Assembly: GCA_018697195.1 (NCBI GenBank)
Contig: CM031858.1
Span: 81,475,133 to 81,539,132, forward strand
Reading direction: 5' to 3'
Source: Certhia americana
Lineage: Eukaryota > Chordata > Aves > Passeriformes > Certhiidae
Length of the DNA stretch: 64,000 bases
The notes beneath the pieces were generated by a model, which did not search any database, had not been told where the DNA came from, and saw only the letters and a program-made list of their open reading frames with translations. The position numbers were made by a program, and so were the translations under genes. This document shows positions 25,929-37,654 of this stretch, one piece after another (position 1 is the first letter of the stretch; every line of letters starts with the position of its first letter).

Positions 25929-26599
25929 CAACTACTGAAAGCCTTGGGAGATCTGACTTGTGCTTAGCCTTTTGCAGAAGATACAAACCAGTCCAGTGAG
26001 CCAGCTGAAATAAAGGGATGAACAGAAGATATGGTCTGTGGAGAATGCAAGTGTTGCCATATAATCTCAGAAGTGTTCCCATCTGGCTGAGGAGTCATGC
26101 TCTCCTTTGCTGAGTGGATAAAGATGCTGTTGCAGTTAGTTTGCCAACCCAGAGCTTGCCATCGCCTCTTCAAACTTGGTGAAACGTGTACACAGCATTT
26201 TTAAGTTCAGATCATGGTCTGATGTCTTAGCAAAAAACACACCTTCATTAGTGCTCTAAGCTGATATTCTGCACTGTGAACTGGAATAATTGAGTCATGC
26301 ATTTCCGTCTGTTACAGTGTGCTAACTTCTATATAGAAGAATGACTTGGGGAGTTAGGAATGGTGATAGATTATAACTGCTAGGTTTGTCAAAATTCATC
26401 TGTCAGAACCCCAATCCATGAGTTTAAATTTCTCTGCTCTTAAACTACACTCCCCAACAATGAAAATACCACCACCAAACAAAAAACCCACAAAGTATCA
26501 TCCACCCCCCCTCTGTGTGTCTGCTAAATTAATTAATTAAAATGCTTTTTAAATGGAGCTTGATATTACACGTTTATATGATATGGTACCAGGAAAAAG

Positions 26600-26790
26600 C
26601 AGTGTGCAGCCTGGAGAAGAGTAAGTGGTTTAAGGGTTGGTGTCATCAGCAAAATTTTGGATACTTTGATCATGGGGAAACTTTTACAGCACCTGCTTTG
26701 CTGGAACAAGATAGCTTGCATCTCTCAGTTAAGAGAGAAGGCTTTTAGCTCATGAATTGGCAGAACTCATTTGAGAGGGCTTTAAACTAG
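26600..26790 (+). pseudogene. CR1 ORF1 C-terminal remnant (SGNH/esterase-type domain end)
   Basis: Translated in its main frame (stop at 26746-26748), this gives a segment with WCHQQNFGYFDHG followed by LLEQDSLHLS. The spacing matches the last conserved blocks of the esterase-like (SGNH hydrolase) domain in CR1 ORF1, with the Asp and His of the final catalytic block (D..HLS) present. After a one-base shift the frame continues as RLLAHELAELI. With a further one-base correction it reaches the normal-looking ORF1 stop TAG at 26788-26790. Only about 60 residues survive; everything upstream, including the catalytic Ser block, is lost to 5' truncation. The ORF1 esterase is thought to act on lipids or bind nucleoprotein in some LINE groups; here it is inactive. 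Confidence 0.75.
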
Positions 26791-26874
26791 GTTTGAAGGG
26801 AGAACAGGATGCAGCTGAGTTTTCTGGAAGCAGGCCCAATGGTGGTAAGCCTGAGTTAGGGGTGAAATCAACAG

Positions 26875-29630
26875 CCCAGCTGAGGTGCATGTGTAACAAT
26901 GCATGCAGCATGTAACAAACAAGAGGAGCTGGAGGGCATGGTGCCACTGCAGAGCTATGATGTAGTTGCTATCACAGAAATATGGTGGGATGACTCACAT
27001 GGCTGGAGCACTGCACTGGATGGGTACAGGCTCTTCAGAAGAGACAGGATAGGAAGAAGTGGTGGAGGGATGGCCCTTTATATCAAGGAGAGTTTTGATG
27101 CTGTAGGGATTGAAACTAAGGAAGATGGAGTTGAATGTCTATGGGTAAGGATTAAGGGGAAGGCCAACAAGGCTGACATCCTACTGGGAGTCTGCTATTG
27201 TCCACCCAACCAGGAAGAAGAGGTGGACAGCTTATTCTATAAGCAGCTAGGTAATGTTTTAGGATCATCAGCCCTTGTTCTTGTGGGTGACTTCAACCTA
27301 CCAGACAGCTGGGAACTTAATACAGCAGATAAGAGGCAGTCCAGGAGATTTTTAGAGTGTATGGAGGACAACATTTTGTCACAGCTGGTGGGTGAACCCG
27401 CCAGGGGAGGGGTTATGTTAGATCTGCTGTTTGCAAATAGAGAGGGGCTGGTAGGAGATGTGGTGATTGAAGGTTGCTTGGGGCAGAGAGATCATGAAAT
27501 AATAGATTTCACAATATTTGGTGAAATCAAAAGGAGCACCAGTAAGGCTCTTGAATTGAACTTGTGGACAGCAGCCTTTGGCCTATTTAGGAGACTTATT
27601 GATCCTTGGGAAGCAGCCCTTAAAAACAGAGGAGTTCAGGAAAGGTGGGCATGCCTCAAAACAGATCTTGAGGGCACCAGAACAGACTGTCCCTGTGTGC
27701 CGAAAGATAAGTTGATGGGGTAAATGTCCAGCCTGGATGGGTAACAAGGTTTTGAAGGAATTTAGGTATAAAAAGAGGATGTATCATCTTTGGAAGGAGG
27801 GCCAGGTTTCTCAGGAAGTATTTAAGGGGGCTGCTAGAGCATGTAGGAAAAAAGTTAGGGAGGCCAAAGCACAGTTTGAACTTAGAATGGCGAGTTCTGT
27901 AAAGGATAATAAAAAATATTTTTTACAAATATATTAATGGTAAAAGGAGAAGGGTAAGACCAACCTTTGTTCTTTATTGGACGAGGAAGGGAACTTAGTA
28001 TCTGCAGATGAGGAGAAGGCAGAAGTGCTTAATGTCTACTTTGCCTCAGTCTTTAGTGGGAAGACAACTTGCCTTCAAGACAACTGTCCTCGTGGGTTGG
28101 TTGATGGTGTCAGGAAACAGAATGGTCCCCCAGGTATCCAGGAAGAGGCAGTCAGAGAACTGCTGAGCTGCTTGAATGTTCACAAATCTATGGTACCAGA
28201 TGGGATCCATCCCAGGGTGATGAGAGAGCTGGTAGATGAGCTTGCAAAGCCACTCTCCATCATTTACCAACAGTCCTGGCTCACTGGCAAGGTTCTAGAT
28301 GACTGGAAGTAGTCAATGTGACAGCCATTCGCAAAAAGGGTGGGAAGGAGGATCCTGGTAATTACAGACCAGTCAGCCTGACCTCAGTACCTGATAAGAT
28401 AATGGAACAGTTTATACTGCATGTCATCGCACAAAATTTACAGGATGGCCAGGGTATCAGGCACAGCCAACATGGGTTTAGGGGGGATAGGTCATGTTTG
28501 ACTAACCTGATCTCCTTTTATGACCAGATGACCCACCTGGTGGATGAAGGAGAGGCTGTGGATGTTGTGTATTTGGACTCCAGCAAGGCCTTTGACACTG
28601 TCTCACTCAGCACACTCCTGGCAAAGCTGGCAGTCCGTGGCTTGGACAGGAACACTCTGTGTTGGGTTAGGAACTGGCTGGATGGCCAGGCCAGAGAGTG
28701 GTGGTGAGCAGTGCTGCATCCAGCTGGGGGCCAGTCACCAGTGGTGTCCCTCAGGGTTCTGTGCTGGGGCCAGTCCTGTTCAATATTTTTATTGATGACA
28801 TGGATGAGGGTATTGAGTCTTTCATTAGTAAACTCGCAGATGACACCAAGCTGGGAGCGTGTGTTGATCTGTTGGAAGGTAGGAGGGCTCTGCAGAGAGA
28901 CCTGGAATGGCTGGCTGGATGGGCAGAGTCCAGTAGGATGAGGTTTAATAAGCCCAAGAACCGGGTTCTGCATTTTGGCTACAACAACCCACTGCAGTGT
29001 TACAGACTGAGGTCAGTGTGGCTGGACAGTGCCCAGGCAGAAAGGGACCTGGGGGTGCTGGTGACAGCCAGCTGAACATGAGCCAGCTCTGTGCCCTGGT
29101 GGGCAAGAAGGCCAACAGCATCCTGGACTGTATCAGGAATGGTGTGGCCAGCAGGAGCAGGGAGGTCATTCTGTCTCTGGGCACTGGTGAGGCCACACCT
29201 TGAGTGCTGTGTCCAGTTCTGGCCCCTCAGTTTGGGAAGGATGTTGAGACACTGGAGTGTGACCAGAGGAGGCAACGAGGCTGGAGAGGGGGTGGGAACA
29301 CAAACCCTGTGAGGAATGACTGAGGGAGCTGGGGGTGTTTAGCCTGCAGAAAAGGAGACTCAGAGGTGACCTTTCCACTCTCTACAACTCACTGAGGGTT
29401 GATTGTAGTCAGGTGGGGGTTGGTCTCTTTCTCCAGGCAACAACGGACAGAACGAGAGGACGAAGTTTCAAGCTGTGCCAAGGGAAATATAGGTTGGAAA
29501 TATTAGGAAAAAGTTTTTTATGGAAAGAGTGATAAAGTACTGGAATGGCCTGCCTGGGGAGGTGGTGGGGTCACCATCCCTGAATGTGTTTAAAAAAAGA
29601 CTGGATGTGGCACTTGCTGCCATGGTCTAG
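26875..29630 (+). pseudogene. CR1 ORF2 endonuclease-reverse transcriptase, frameshifted
   Basis: ORF2 nicks target DNA and reverse-transcribes the element's RNA at the nick. The endonuclease half reads cleanly from 26899 to 27723 (274 residues): ITEIWWDD carries the metal-binding Glu, VGDFNLPD the Asp/Asn pair, and RDHEIIDF the catalytic His (the usual Ser before DH is Arg). Two residues appear deleted just after NLPD. The linker and reverse transcriptase follow in pieces: GIHPRVMREL and KPLSIIYQQSW (27977-28312); DPGNYRPVSLTSV, SQHGF and the motif A region YLDSSKAFDTV (28318-28707); [16 protein letters not shown] and the catalytic LADDTKLG (28698-29075). The C-terminal part appears from 29076 with further shifts and ends VALAAMV plus TAG at 29628-29630. 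Frame changes lie near 26910, 27724, 27936, 28311, 28690, 29062 and 29185, mostly one-base losses. The pattern of scattered indels fits neutral decay after insertion. Confidence 0.93.
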
Positions 29631-29706
29631 TTGAGGTGTTAGAGCATGGGTTGGACTTGATGATCTTGAAGGTTTCTTCCAACCTAGAAGTTCTGTGATT
29701 CTGTAT
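29631..29706 (+). repeat. CR1 3' UTR and terminal octamer repeat
   Basis: The 76 bases after the ORF2 stop contain the conserved CR1 tail GGACTTGATGATCTTGAAGG, then TTCCAACCT, and end in TTCTGTGATTCTGT. This is the (ATTCTRTG)n octamer that CR1 uses instead of a poly(A) tail; fewer than two units remain. Confidence 0.93.
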
Positions 29707-31483
29707 AATCAGTTTTTCTGTTTCACTTATACATTGTTTACTTGCATGAATGTTTATCTTTGGGCCTTGCAAATGGTTTTTCCCCTTCAAGTATCGGGTT
29801 GTTAGAATTAACACCATATGCAGTTTTCACTTCTGTTTTCTAAGAATTGTTTTCCAGATGCTTTTTAAGGTTCCTGAGCTATTCCATACTTTACCACTTG
29901 CGCAGGCGTACCCCAGATTTGTTTTCATGTAAAGCAGGGTCCTTTTTACTTCTACTGACAAGTGTAGTCAGAAAAATTAGATGGTTCCCAGATGGCTTTT
30001 TATATAGCGCAGCAAAAACATAACTACACTACAAAAACCCCCTAACTACAGTAGCTCTAGAAACACTGCATCAAGAAACTTGCATTTGCAGCCCTGTACC
30101 AGAGAGAGAAATTTGAAAAGTGCCATGTTGGTGGCCAGGACTTCCTATCACCCTGGGTACAGCCAGACCAGCTACTTATTTTATATTTCTTCAAGAGTAG
30201 CCCTTCCCCTAGCTACTTAGCACAAGGCAGCATCTTGCACCTTTCATGAGAAAGGTAAGCCAAATCCTAGACTGAACTGAAAAAGCATCCATGAGTTTCT
30301 GGAATAGCTGAGGAGATGCCCCACTTTCTCCCTCTGGCCCTAGGGGAGGCTGAGCATCCATTTGCTTTCATGTTCTGAAACAGTAAAACTGAAGCTGCTG
30401 AATGCTGCCAGGAGAAAATCCTTGGGAAAATGGATGCTCAGCTGCATGGGAATCTGTTCAACAGGCAGGGAAAGAAGGTGTAAAGCAAAGATAGGAGGAA
30501 CAAAATGAAAGTCATGTTTCAAACAGCTCTTTTGGGGAGCTGGTGATTTTGGTAGTTTCTGAAAGCATTTAGAGCAGGAAAATGCTTTGCAGTTTATTTC
30601 AAAATATGAACTCAACTAAATGGCCAACCTATTCATGGGGACTCACTTTAACCACATCTAAATTATATTTTCCAGAGATTTGTTCTGTATTCTCTCTGTA
30701 GAAAGATTTTACATTGGTTTATTTTCAACAATGCTCCCTTGTAATGACAAAGATGTCTGTTCTTCCTGTTTCATAAATCAAACACCATTATTTTCTTTCT
30801 CACTTATGCCTGTAAATCTAATATTTAAAATGGTCTAAATTCTTCTCACAGTGAGACAAATAGGCTCCAGGAAATGGATAAAAATGACTAAACCTCGTAA
30901 TCTTGCAAAGTAGCTCTATTTTTCTTCAAAAACTTCTGCCAACAAAAGCTAAACCCAAAATGTCTACACTGACTTTCCCATTTCTTAAAGTTGTGAATCA
31001 TAACTGGAACTTTGTATGAATAGTGATTAATTCATAAGATGTCATGTATGGTTTGAAGCACAGGTGTCATGGATTAAAAAAGGCTGGAAACCATTCTTTA
31101 TTGCAGAATATTCTGAAAAGGTCTTTATGAATAAATTTATTGTAGATATCAAAGTACCTTGGCTAGAAAAAAGTCTTTACAGCTGTGTTTGGATAGAGTG
31201 AAAATAATACTGCCCATCTGTGTTGTACTTGAATGTAATTTGACCAGTTAGTAAAACTGAAAGTCATTATTAGAAACATATCACTTCTGCTGTACAACTT
31301 CTATATAAACAAATACCCAGAACTGTATATGCTGATAAGATATTGCATTAATTTTTCTTCATAAAACTAAAAAAAAGTCCCCTTCATTCTCTCCTTCTCT
31401 CTTCTCATTCTTCTATCAAGTCTACTTCATAGAATAAGACAGGTCTGTAACTTTTAGTTGGATGTGGATATGTCTTTCCTCTC

Positions 31484-31564
31484 TTTTTTTTTTTTTTTTT
31501 TTTTCCCCCTCTTACTGGTAGACTTGGTGGATAAGCATGAAAATATTTACCCCCCACCCCCCCC
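31484..31564. repeat. T(21) run and C-rich run
   Basis: A 21-base T homopolymer (31484-31504) is followed 45 bases later by C6-A-C8 (31550-31564). Both are simple-sequence tracts. Confidence 0.85.
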
Positions 31565-33874
31565 TTAAAAACTTTCTTTCCTACCTCATATTGAAAAATG
31601 CAGAATTGTTTAAAACAAGTTCCTTACAGATTATCTTTCTTTTATGGTTCTTTTGTAGCTCCATGAAGTGTGCATCAAAACCAAGCAGGCTTTGAAAGAC
31701 ACTCTTTCCTTCTCAGCTGAGCTATTCTGAGAGAGTAAAGCTATTGTGCTTTTGTCAGGCTTTGAGAAAATGGTTGAATGACTAGTTCCTAGAGACTTAT
31801 GAAAGGTAAGTCTGAAAATGTGTGGAAAGTAAGTATGTACATATGCATGCAGAGTTTGTAGTGTTTTTTTGTTGGGATGTTTTGTTTGTTTGTTTTTTCC
31901 ATTTGACTCCATCAGTTTGGCCTTGTGGGTAGTTCATTTATCTGCTGAATTAGAAAGTGAGTCGTATTTTGGGGAAGTGCAATTTTTATGTGATGACATG
32001 TAAGGTCTAAGAAAATTAAAAAGTACAAATTAGGATTCATGAAGGAAAGATTTACATACATTTGTGGTAATCTTGCAGATTAAGGAGAACTTGCTGTGTT
32101 TTTGTTGGTTAATTGGCATGCAGGCGTTCATTAGTCAGCTTGTATGTCAGGGTGGCAAACAAAAAGATACTCTTCAGGAGCTGAAACCAAATACTCTTAG
32201 GTAAAAGAAAGGTAGTTGGGTGAAGGTTATTTGTTTCTCAAGGCAGGAAAGTGCATATACAAATTATACCTCTTGTGCTCCTAATGCAAAGATTTTGCAA
32301 GCTGTGTTGCTGTGTGGGTAACCAATGCACAGCCACAGCTAAATAGGTATGTAGTGAGCATTTTAAACAACAGTTATGAGCTGAGTGTATTCATAACAAT
32401 CCATATAACAAGGGAAGACAAAGAAAATAGTGCTTCTGTTGTCATCAACTAAAACAGAATAGTAAATTCAACTGGTACTGCAGTGCATGAGAATATTAAG
32501 GGTCCGCATTGATCAGCTTTTTGTATAATGTAAGATTTTCTCTTTTAGAGACCTCCATTTAAACTTGAAATTGATAAAGGTCCCCTTGATTATTCTTATT
32601 GAAACTTAAAATGAAGTCTCCAGCCTAAAAACTACTGCTGTAAAGGTCATTGGGGGAAGATACTGCTTGAGGCATACTTGCCAAAAGCCTACTTTTTTTT
32701 TTTTTTTAAAAGAATTTCCTGGAATTTCACAAAAGCAGTAAGGCCATGTAGTAAACTTAAAAGTTTATATTCTTTAATTCTTTTCTGTTTGCTGTGGCTG
32801 GGGAATCACAATCATGCTCTGATTTTTAACTCTGATACAATTGCTCTTACAATTTTTGTGACTTACTATAATGCTATTTTATGTGACTAGACAAAAAAGT
32901 ATCTCTTCATGATCTCACAGATGTGTCCTCATCAGGTTGCTCCTGTTGTCTTAGGAAAGATTTTCTTTCTGCAAAAACTTTCTGCTTTTCTTTTTTCTTC
33001 TTTGATTTGTCACTTGCAGCTTATCTCTTTCCAAAGACACGTTCTGTAACAGAATAAAGCCAAAATCCGATGATGTTTTAGGAAGTGGAAAAATAAAGGT
33101 AGGTTGGGATGAAATGCAGAGAGCTTTCAGATATGATATAAACCTACACAAAAGTCACAAGCCTCAGTAACACTATTTCTATCTCTTCCCCATGAGAGTC
33201 TTCCCTAAAACAAAATAAGAAAAATCTTTTATTTTATTGCTTTCTAACATGGTCTAAGTTCTCTCTCTTCTCTAAGCTGAGAAAAACTGTTCTATTTTCA
33301 GTTTACCATTAGAGAGCAAAGATATTAATCTATGTTTAGATCCATGGTTTAAAATCATTTTTATTTACAGTTCTGGAATAGGCTTACAGGATAACAACCT
33401 TTTGAGCTGACATCCAGAAGTGGGATTTTGGCAAGTATCAGGACAATAAGACCAGATTTTCTGGCTTCCTCCAATTCATATGTTTTTTTACTTCAAAATA
33501 ACTTACATTCTATTATTATATTCTATATAAGGCTGTAGCAAGTGTAGTATAGGGTCAGGAGCCTGCCTGTGTTATTCTTTGTGTGTTTCTTATCCTCAGG
33601 TGTCTCCAGGGGAGAATTAAGCTGACATGACTGCAGGGAAAGTTTTTTCAGTACCAGGGTTATTCCTAAGTATGCTGATAGCTTTTTGTAATCTCTTTAC
33701 TGTAGAACATACCCTCTGTGTCCCTGAGCTGCTCTTCTGTCTTTGGTGAATTCACTCAAGGATTGTGATAAATTTTAATAGAGTTGTTGCTTTTAATGAA
33801 TGTTCAAATGCATGAGCAAGGACTGCACTTTCAGGACTTTAGATTTGTGCAACTTCTGTCAGTAAAGATCCAGG

Positions 33875-33906
33875 TAGCCTGGTTCCTCTTTAGCCTGGTT
33901 CCTCCT
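33875..33906. repeat. 16-bp tandem duplication
   Basis: TAGCCTGGTTCCTCTT at 33875-33890 is followed directly by a second copy differing only at the penultimate bases. It is a small, recent slippage duplication. Confidence 0.85.
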
Positions 33907-34842
33907 AACACAATATCAGCAATTTAAAAAAGTGAAGGCTGTAAAAATCTGGAGATTATTAACATGAAAGATGTTTTAAACAGAAGTAAAAATGTCACAT
34001 TTTCACTAGCACTAATTACTAGTAAAATATTGTTAAAGTCTAATTTTAAATTCTGGGAGCAGAATAATTGTCTTGTTTTTTTAGGGAAAAGGAGACAAAG
34101 TGCATCTATAAAATCCAACTGCAAATGTTTTCCTGTGCTGCCTCATTGATTCTCAATGTCTTGCTGTGCATCCTTTATGATTAGGGATTTACCAACTGTG
34201 TGGGTCACAGCAATATTCTCAGCTGTGGTTAATTCCTCTCTGCTGAGGGCACCGGTTGTGCTGTACAGCAAATATCCTTGGGCTCTTCAACGCTGAGATT
34301 TTTACAACAGCTTTGTATGTTCACATTATAGTCTTTAGCAAAACATAATCAGCATGTCTGCTGGGGAATTCAGTTCTACTTTTTTGTGTGATTCCACTAG
34401 GTCTTGAAACTTTTGACTGCACCATAAAAAAATATTAGGTTAAGGGTAGCTGAAGACATTGGCAGCTGTTTGTGTTTCTGCTGGATCTTTCCTCTCAGAG
34501 AAGTGTGTTAGAGGGAGTTAACTTTGGACTGTGTAGTGAGCTCACTGGTAGAATGCTACTGCTAAAATCATCAGCAATAAAGAGGCCAAATTCACAAACC
34601 CCATATTGTTAACAGGCCATTAAAGCTGACAGGAGCCACATTTATCTTTTTTTCCTCTGCTGTTTCAGACTCTCTACAACTGAATGACACCCTGAGTTGA
34701 TTTAGGCTGCTGTTGTACAAATCTAATTTAATCTTAACCTTTCACTTTCCAGGTCCCTTTCTCTTCCCATTCCTGTTGCTGCCTAGACTATTGCCACCGC
34801 AATGGAATACTGTTGCTCTGTTAATTATGTAATGATTTGAGG

Positions 34843-34876
34843 CTTTTTGGATTTTTTTTGGTTTGGGTTTTTTTTG
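34843..34876. repeat. G/T-rich tract
   Basis: T runs are separated by GG and GGG. It belongs to the same class as 22698, 47192, 53723 and 55691. Confidence 0.65.
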
Positions 34877-35638
34877 TGACACGTGTCTGAACTGTTTGAT
34901 GAAAATTGCCTGTTTTAAAAATAACTAATTAATCGCTCTCCCTTCTCTGGGACAGACTATGCATTCTGTACTGCTTTTTTTCTGAAGCCAAAATAGCAGT
35001 TCCTTCCTTTTCTGTGTTTTTGAATGTAAAAGATTCTTTCTAAGGCATGATGGATAATAAAATGTAACTTGTTCTGTTATGTGCAACAACTCTCTTGTTG
35101 TAGGGCACACATGCACTCAAGGTTCATGCTGTTCTCCATCAGGGATTTATGTAGTACTGAAAATTATAATTATGGATTCTATTGTATTCTAGTTAATTTT
35201 CTTGAAGGCAGAAGGTAAATGTTGATTTATTGCTTTGCTTGAGATATCAGATCATGTTGGTGCAACATTAGTACGATATCACTACCACAGATCATCCTGG
35301 TTGTTGGTTTGCCAAAAAGAAGAGGAAAGCTGTTATAGTTTGATAACTTCTTTTTCAACTTGCATTACATCATTTGGTGCCAGTCACCTCTCCTCACATG
35401 TGGCTGTTGCCTACATATATAAAGATCTAATTTAAGAGTCTTATTGAAATTATCAAGGGTGTAATAAGAATTTGAAAATATAAGTTGAAGTAACAAAGAA
35501 ATGTTTTGATAGTAACTGTACAGGAAAATGAGTTCCTTCACTGACAAAAATATCTGATTTTGGTTGAGACTAGAAGATTATTGCACTTGATGGTGTGTAA
35601 GGTGTTTAGAAACAATGTGTTTTGATCAGACAGAGAAG

Positions 35639-35728
35639 AACAAAGATATCAACACAAAGCAAACAAAAACATCAACAGTAACAAAAATCCCCAAAAAACC
35701 CATACCAAAACAAACAAACAAAAATCTT
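35639..35728. repeat. A/C-rich low-complexity tract
   Basis: About 90 bases are A-rich with C runs and short (CAAA)n stretches. It is the complementary counterpart of the G/T tracts. The open frame across it encodes only a Lys/Thr/Pro-rich artefact. Confidence 0.7.
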
Positions 35729-36224
35729 TATACTTATAACAAACCTTTTATACTTGCAACCAATTGCAAGGAATTGCTCTTCTCAAAGAAAAGTTGTGAC
35801 AGCTGTTATTCATGTTGTCTCAGCCTATCAAAATGTGCAAATGAGCAGCATTATTTTTAGAGCTGTATTTGACTTTAACACCAAAGCTAATTTTCTTATT
35901 AATTAGTATTCTATCTTCTGTTGGCTAAATTATTACCTTGCTTCTTATGCTAGTTAACTACCATGTGTATGCTCAGTGTTTCTCTTCTCTTGAGTCACTG
36001 GGTTTCTTGGGTCTGTGGTCTGTGAGTTGGTCGCCGCAATCTGCCCCTGCCAGAATTACCTTTTACCCAAACAGAGCTGATTTCAGCACAGTTGCTGAGT
36101 TGGCTTTGTTAGTTTCTTCATTGCCTTGGGAGTTCTGCCAAATGACCTTGTGGCCTGTAAATTCTGCATTCTGTGTCCACTATCAATGGTACATGCTTTT
36201 TCCCAAGCTTTGCCAGCCTCCCCC

Positions 36225-36249
36225 TGATCTCAGTGAGCTTCTGAGATCA
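36225..36249. repeat. Hairpin with 9-bp perfect arms
   Basis: TGATCTCAG (36225-36233) and CTGAGATCA (36241-36249) flank a 7-base spacer. A second hairpin lies 227 bases downstream. Confidence 0.55.
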
Positions 36250-36475
36250 CTGAAGCATGTCAAACCCTAGACCTTAACAAGGGAATTCTATTGACATGTT
36301 ATTTATCTTTCTAACACCTGGACATTCAATCCCTGCTGAGACTGGAACAGAGTGGGAAGGGAGGGGTGCTGCATTTCCTAAGGGTCTTCAGCACAGCCAC
36401 ATCACTCACCATGAGCTAAGGGCTGCTTCCTCAGCCATTGGCAAGCTTATGTTGTTACTGGAGCCAAGCTCTGAC

Positions 36476-36501
36476 CATTGGGAACAGCCATGTTCCCAAT
36501 G
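36476..36501. repeat. Hairpin with 11-bp perfect arms
   Basis: CATTGGGAACA and TGTTCCCAATG are exact reverse complements around a GCCA spacer. Each arm contains an ATTGG/CCAAT core. No transcript is known here, so its role is open. Confidence 0.65.
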
Positions 36502-37654
36502 CAAGGCTGCTAAGTGGGAAACATGGGAAAATGCTCCTCTTTCTTCCTATGCTTAGTCCTGTCTTCCAAAAGGGACTGCCCATGACTGTTCTGCAAATTG
36601 ATGTAATTGTGTTTGACAAGTGTGTATTTTGGTGAAGTAAATAGAAATTTTTTTTTATGCTTTTCTTTGTTTTTTTCTGCTGTACTGGTCTGTGGGGCAC
36701 TAGTCCTCCTATTAACTAGAAAATTTTGTCCTAGAGCATCTTCAAACTAGAGCAGAGGGGATGTTGGCAACTCCAGCTAAGGCTGCATCTGGTCTAGGCT
36801 TCTCTCCTGCCATGAAGCAATTTAAGTGGCTTCCTATGAGTCATTACCCGAGGTGAATCAATATCTACTTCTTTGAGTGTTAGAATTAATGAAGATTGGT
36901 CTCTGAAGGACTTGTGTCTTATGATTACATCCTCTGATGTCTACTGGAGTACCAACACCAAATGAAACTTCTTGTGCAATTGAGATCCTGGAAACCTCTT
37001 TCTGTGCAGATGTTTTTCTATGGATCACTGCATGTTTTAGCTTGTCCTTTAGTGGAGGCCTCTTTTTCTTTCCAGTTTTCTAGTTCCATGAAACTTAAGG
37101 ATATAATGGCATTGGAGATTTTTATCCTCCTGTTTAATGTGTTTGAAATTGACTAGTAGATTTAAAGATAATGGGGGAATGGAATGGCAAATTCTCACAT
37201 GCAGACATAGTGTAATTGAATGAGATTTGCTTCTTCAAGTAGCCAGGTTAGAAAGAGGTGAGACAGAAAGATCTTTCTGCAGAAAGATTTCCTAGACTGT
37301 GAGGATGAGAAGGCTGGGGTACTACAAGCCTGTTTTTAAATAGAAGCTAAGCTCAAATAAACAAGTATGCTTTAACTCTTCACAGCCCAAGATTTCAGTG
37401 ACAGAGCAGATTTGGAAAGGCAGGGGCTTATTACTAAAGCTTTCCTGATGAGGTTGGGATGCTCTGAACAAAATATATAATGTATTCATAACTGGCAGTT
37501 GCAGTTCAGGAAGGAGCACTTGGAGTTGTTATGACTGCTTTCACAGTTCTCTGAAATCCATAAGCTCATTTTGAAGCAGAGGCCAAAACCAGATTTCTAA
37601 AAATCTTGGCCATCATCAAGAAGGATTTTATTTTAAAGATAGAATGGACTACAT

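Larger units (their letters stand above)
22219..26589. other. Non-coding unique sequence
   Basis: No gene is recognised. The stretch includes G/T-rich tracts at 22698-22738 and about 23190-23270, an AT dinucleotide tract at 25880-25928, and a short (AATT)n run near 26526. Confidence 0.6.
26590..29706 (+). mobile_element. CR1 LINE (non-LTR retrotransposon), near full-length coding part, inactive
   Basis: This is an approximately 3.1 kb avian CR1 element on the plus strand. It contains, in order, the C-terminal end of ORF1, all recognisable parts of ORF2 (an apurinic-type endonuclease, then reverse transcriptase), and the short CR1 3' end with its hallmark ATTCTGTG-type octamers. The left end is a typical CR1 5' truncation; I place it near 26590 where similarity to the ORF1 tail fades, give or take about 40 bases. 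No target-site duplication is evident, as is usual for CR1. Multiple frameshifts and stops mean it cannot encode its own machinery. Domains remain easily readable by eye, so it is much younger than the CR1 fragments at 37655 and 47354. Confidence 0.95.
29707..37654. other. Non-coding unique sequence
   Basis: There is no recognisable gene. The longest open frames (30340-30615 minus, 31631-31912 minus, 35938-36270 plus) have no domain. Small repeats inside it are listed separately. Confidence 0.6.

Noticed and set aside
26899..29075. Separate host genes for an endonuclease and a reverse transcriptase
   Set aside because: Order, motifs and the 3' octamer tail show that these are parts of one decayed CR1 ORF2, not domesticated host genes; frameshifts rule out a working product.
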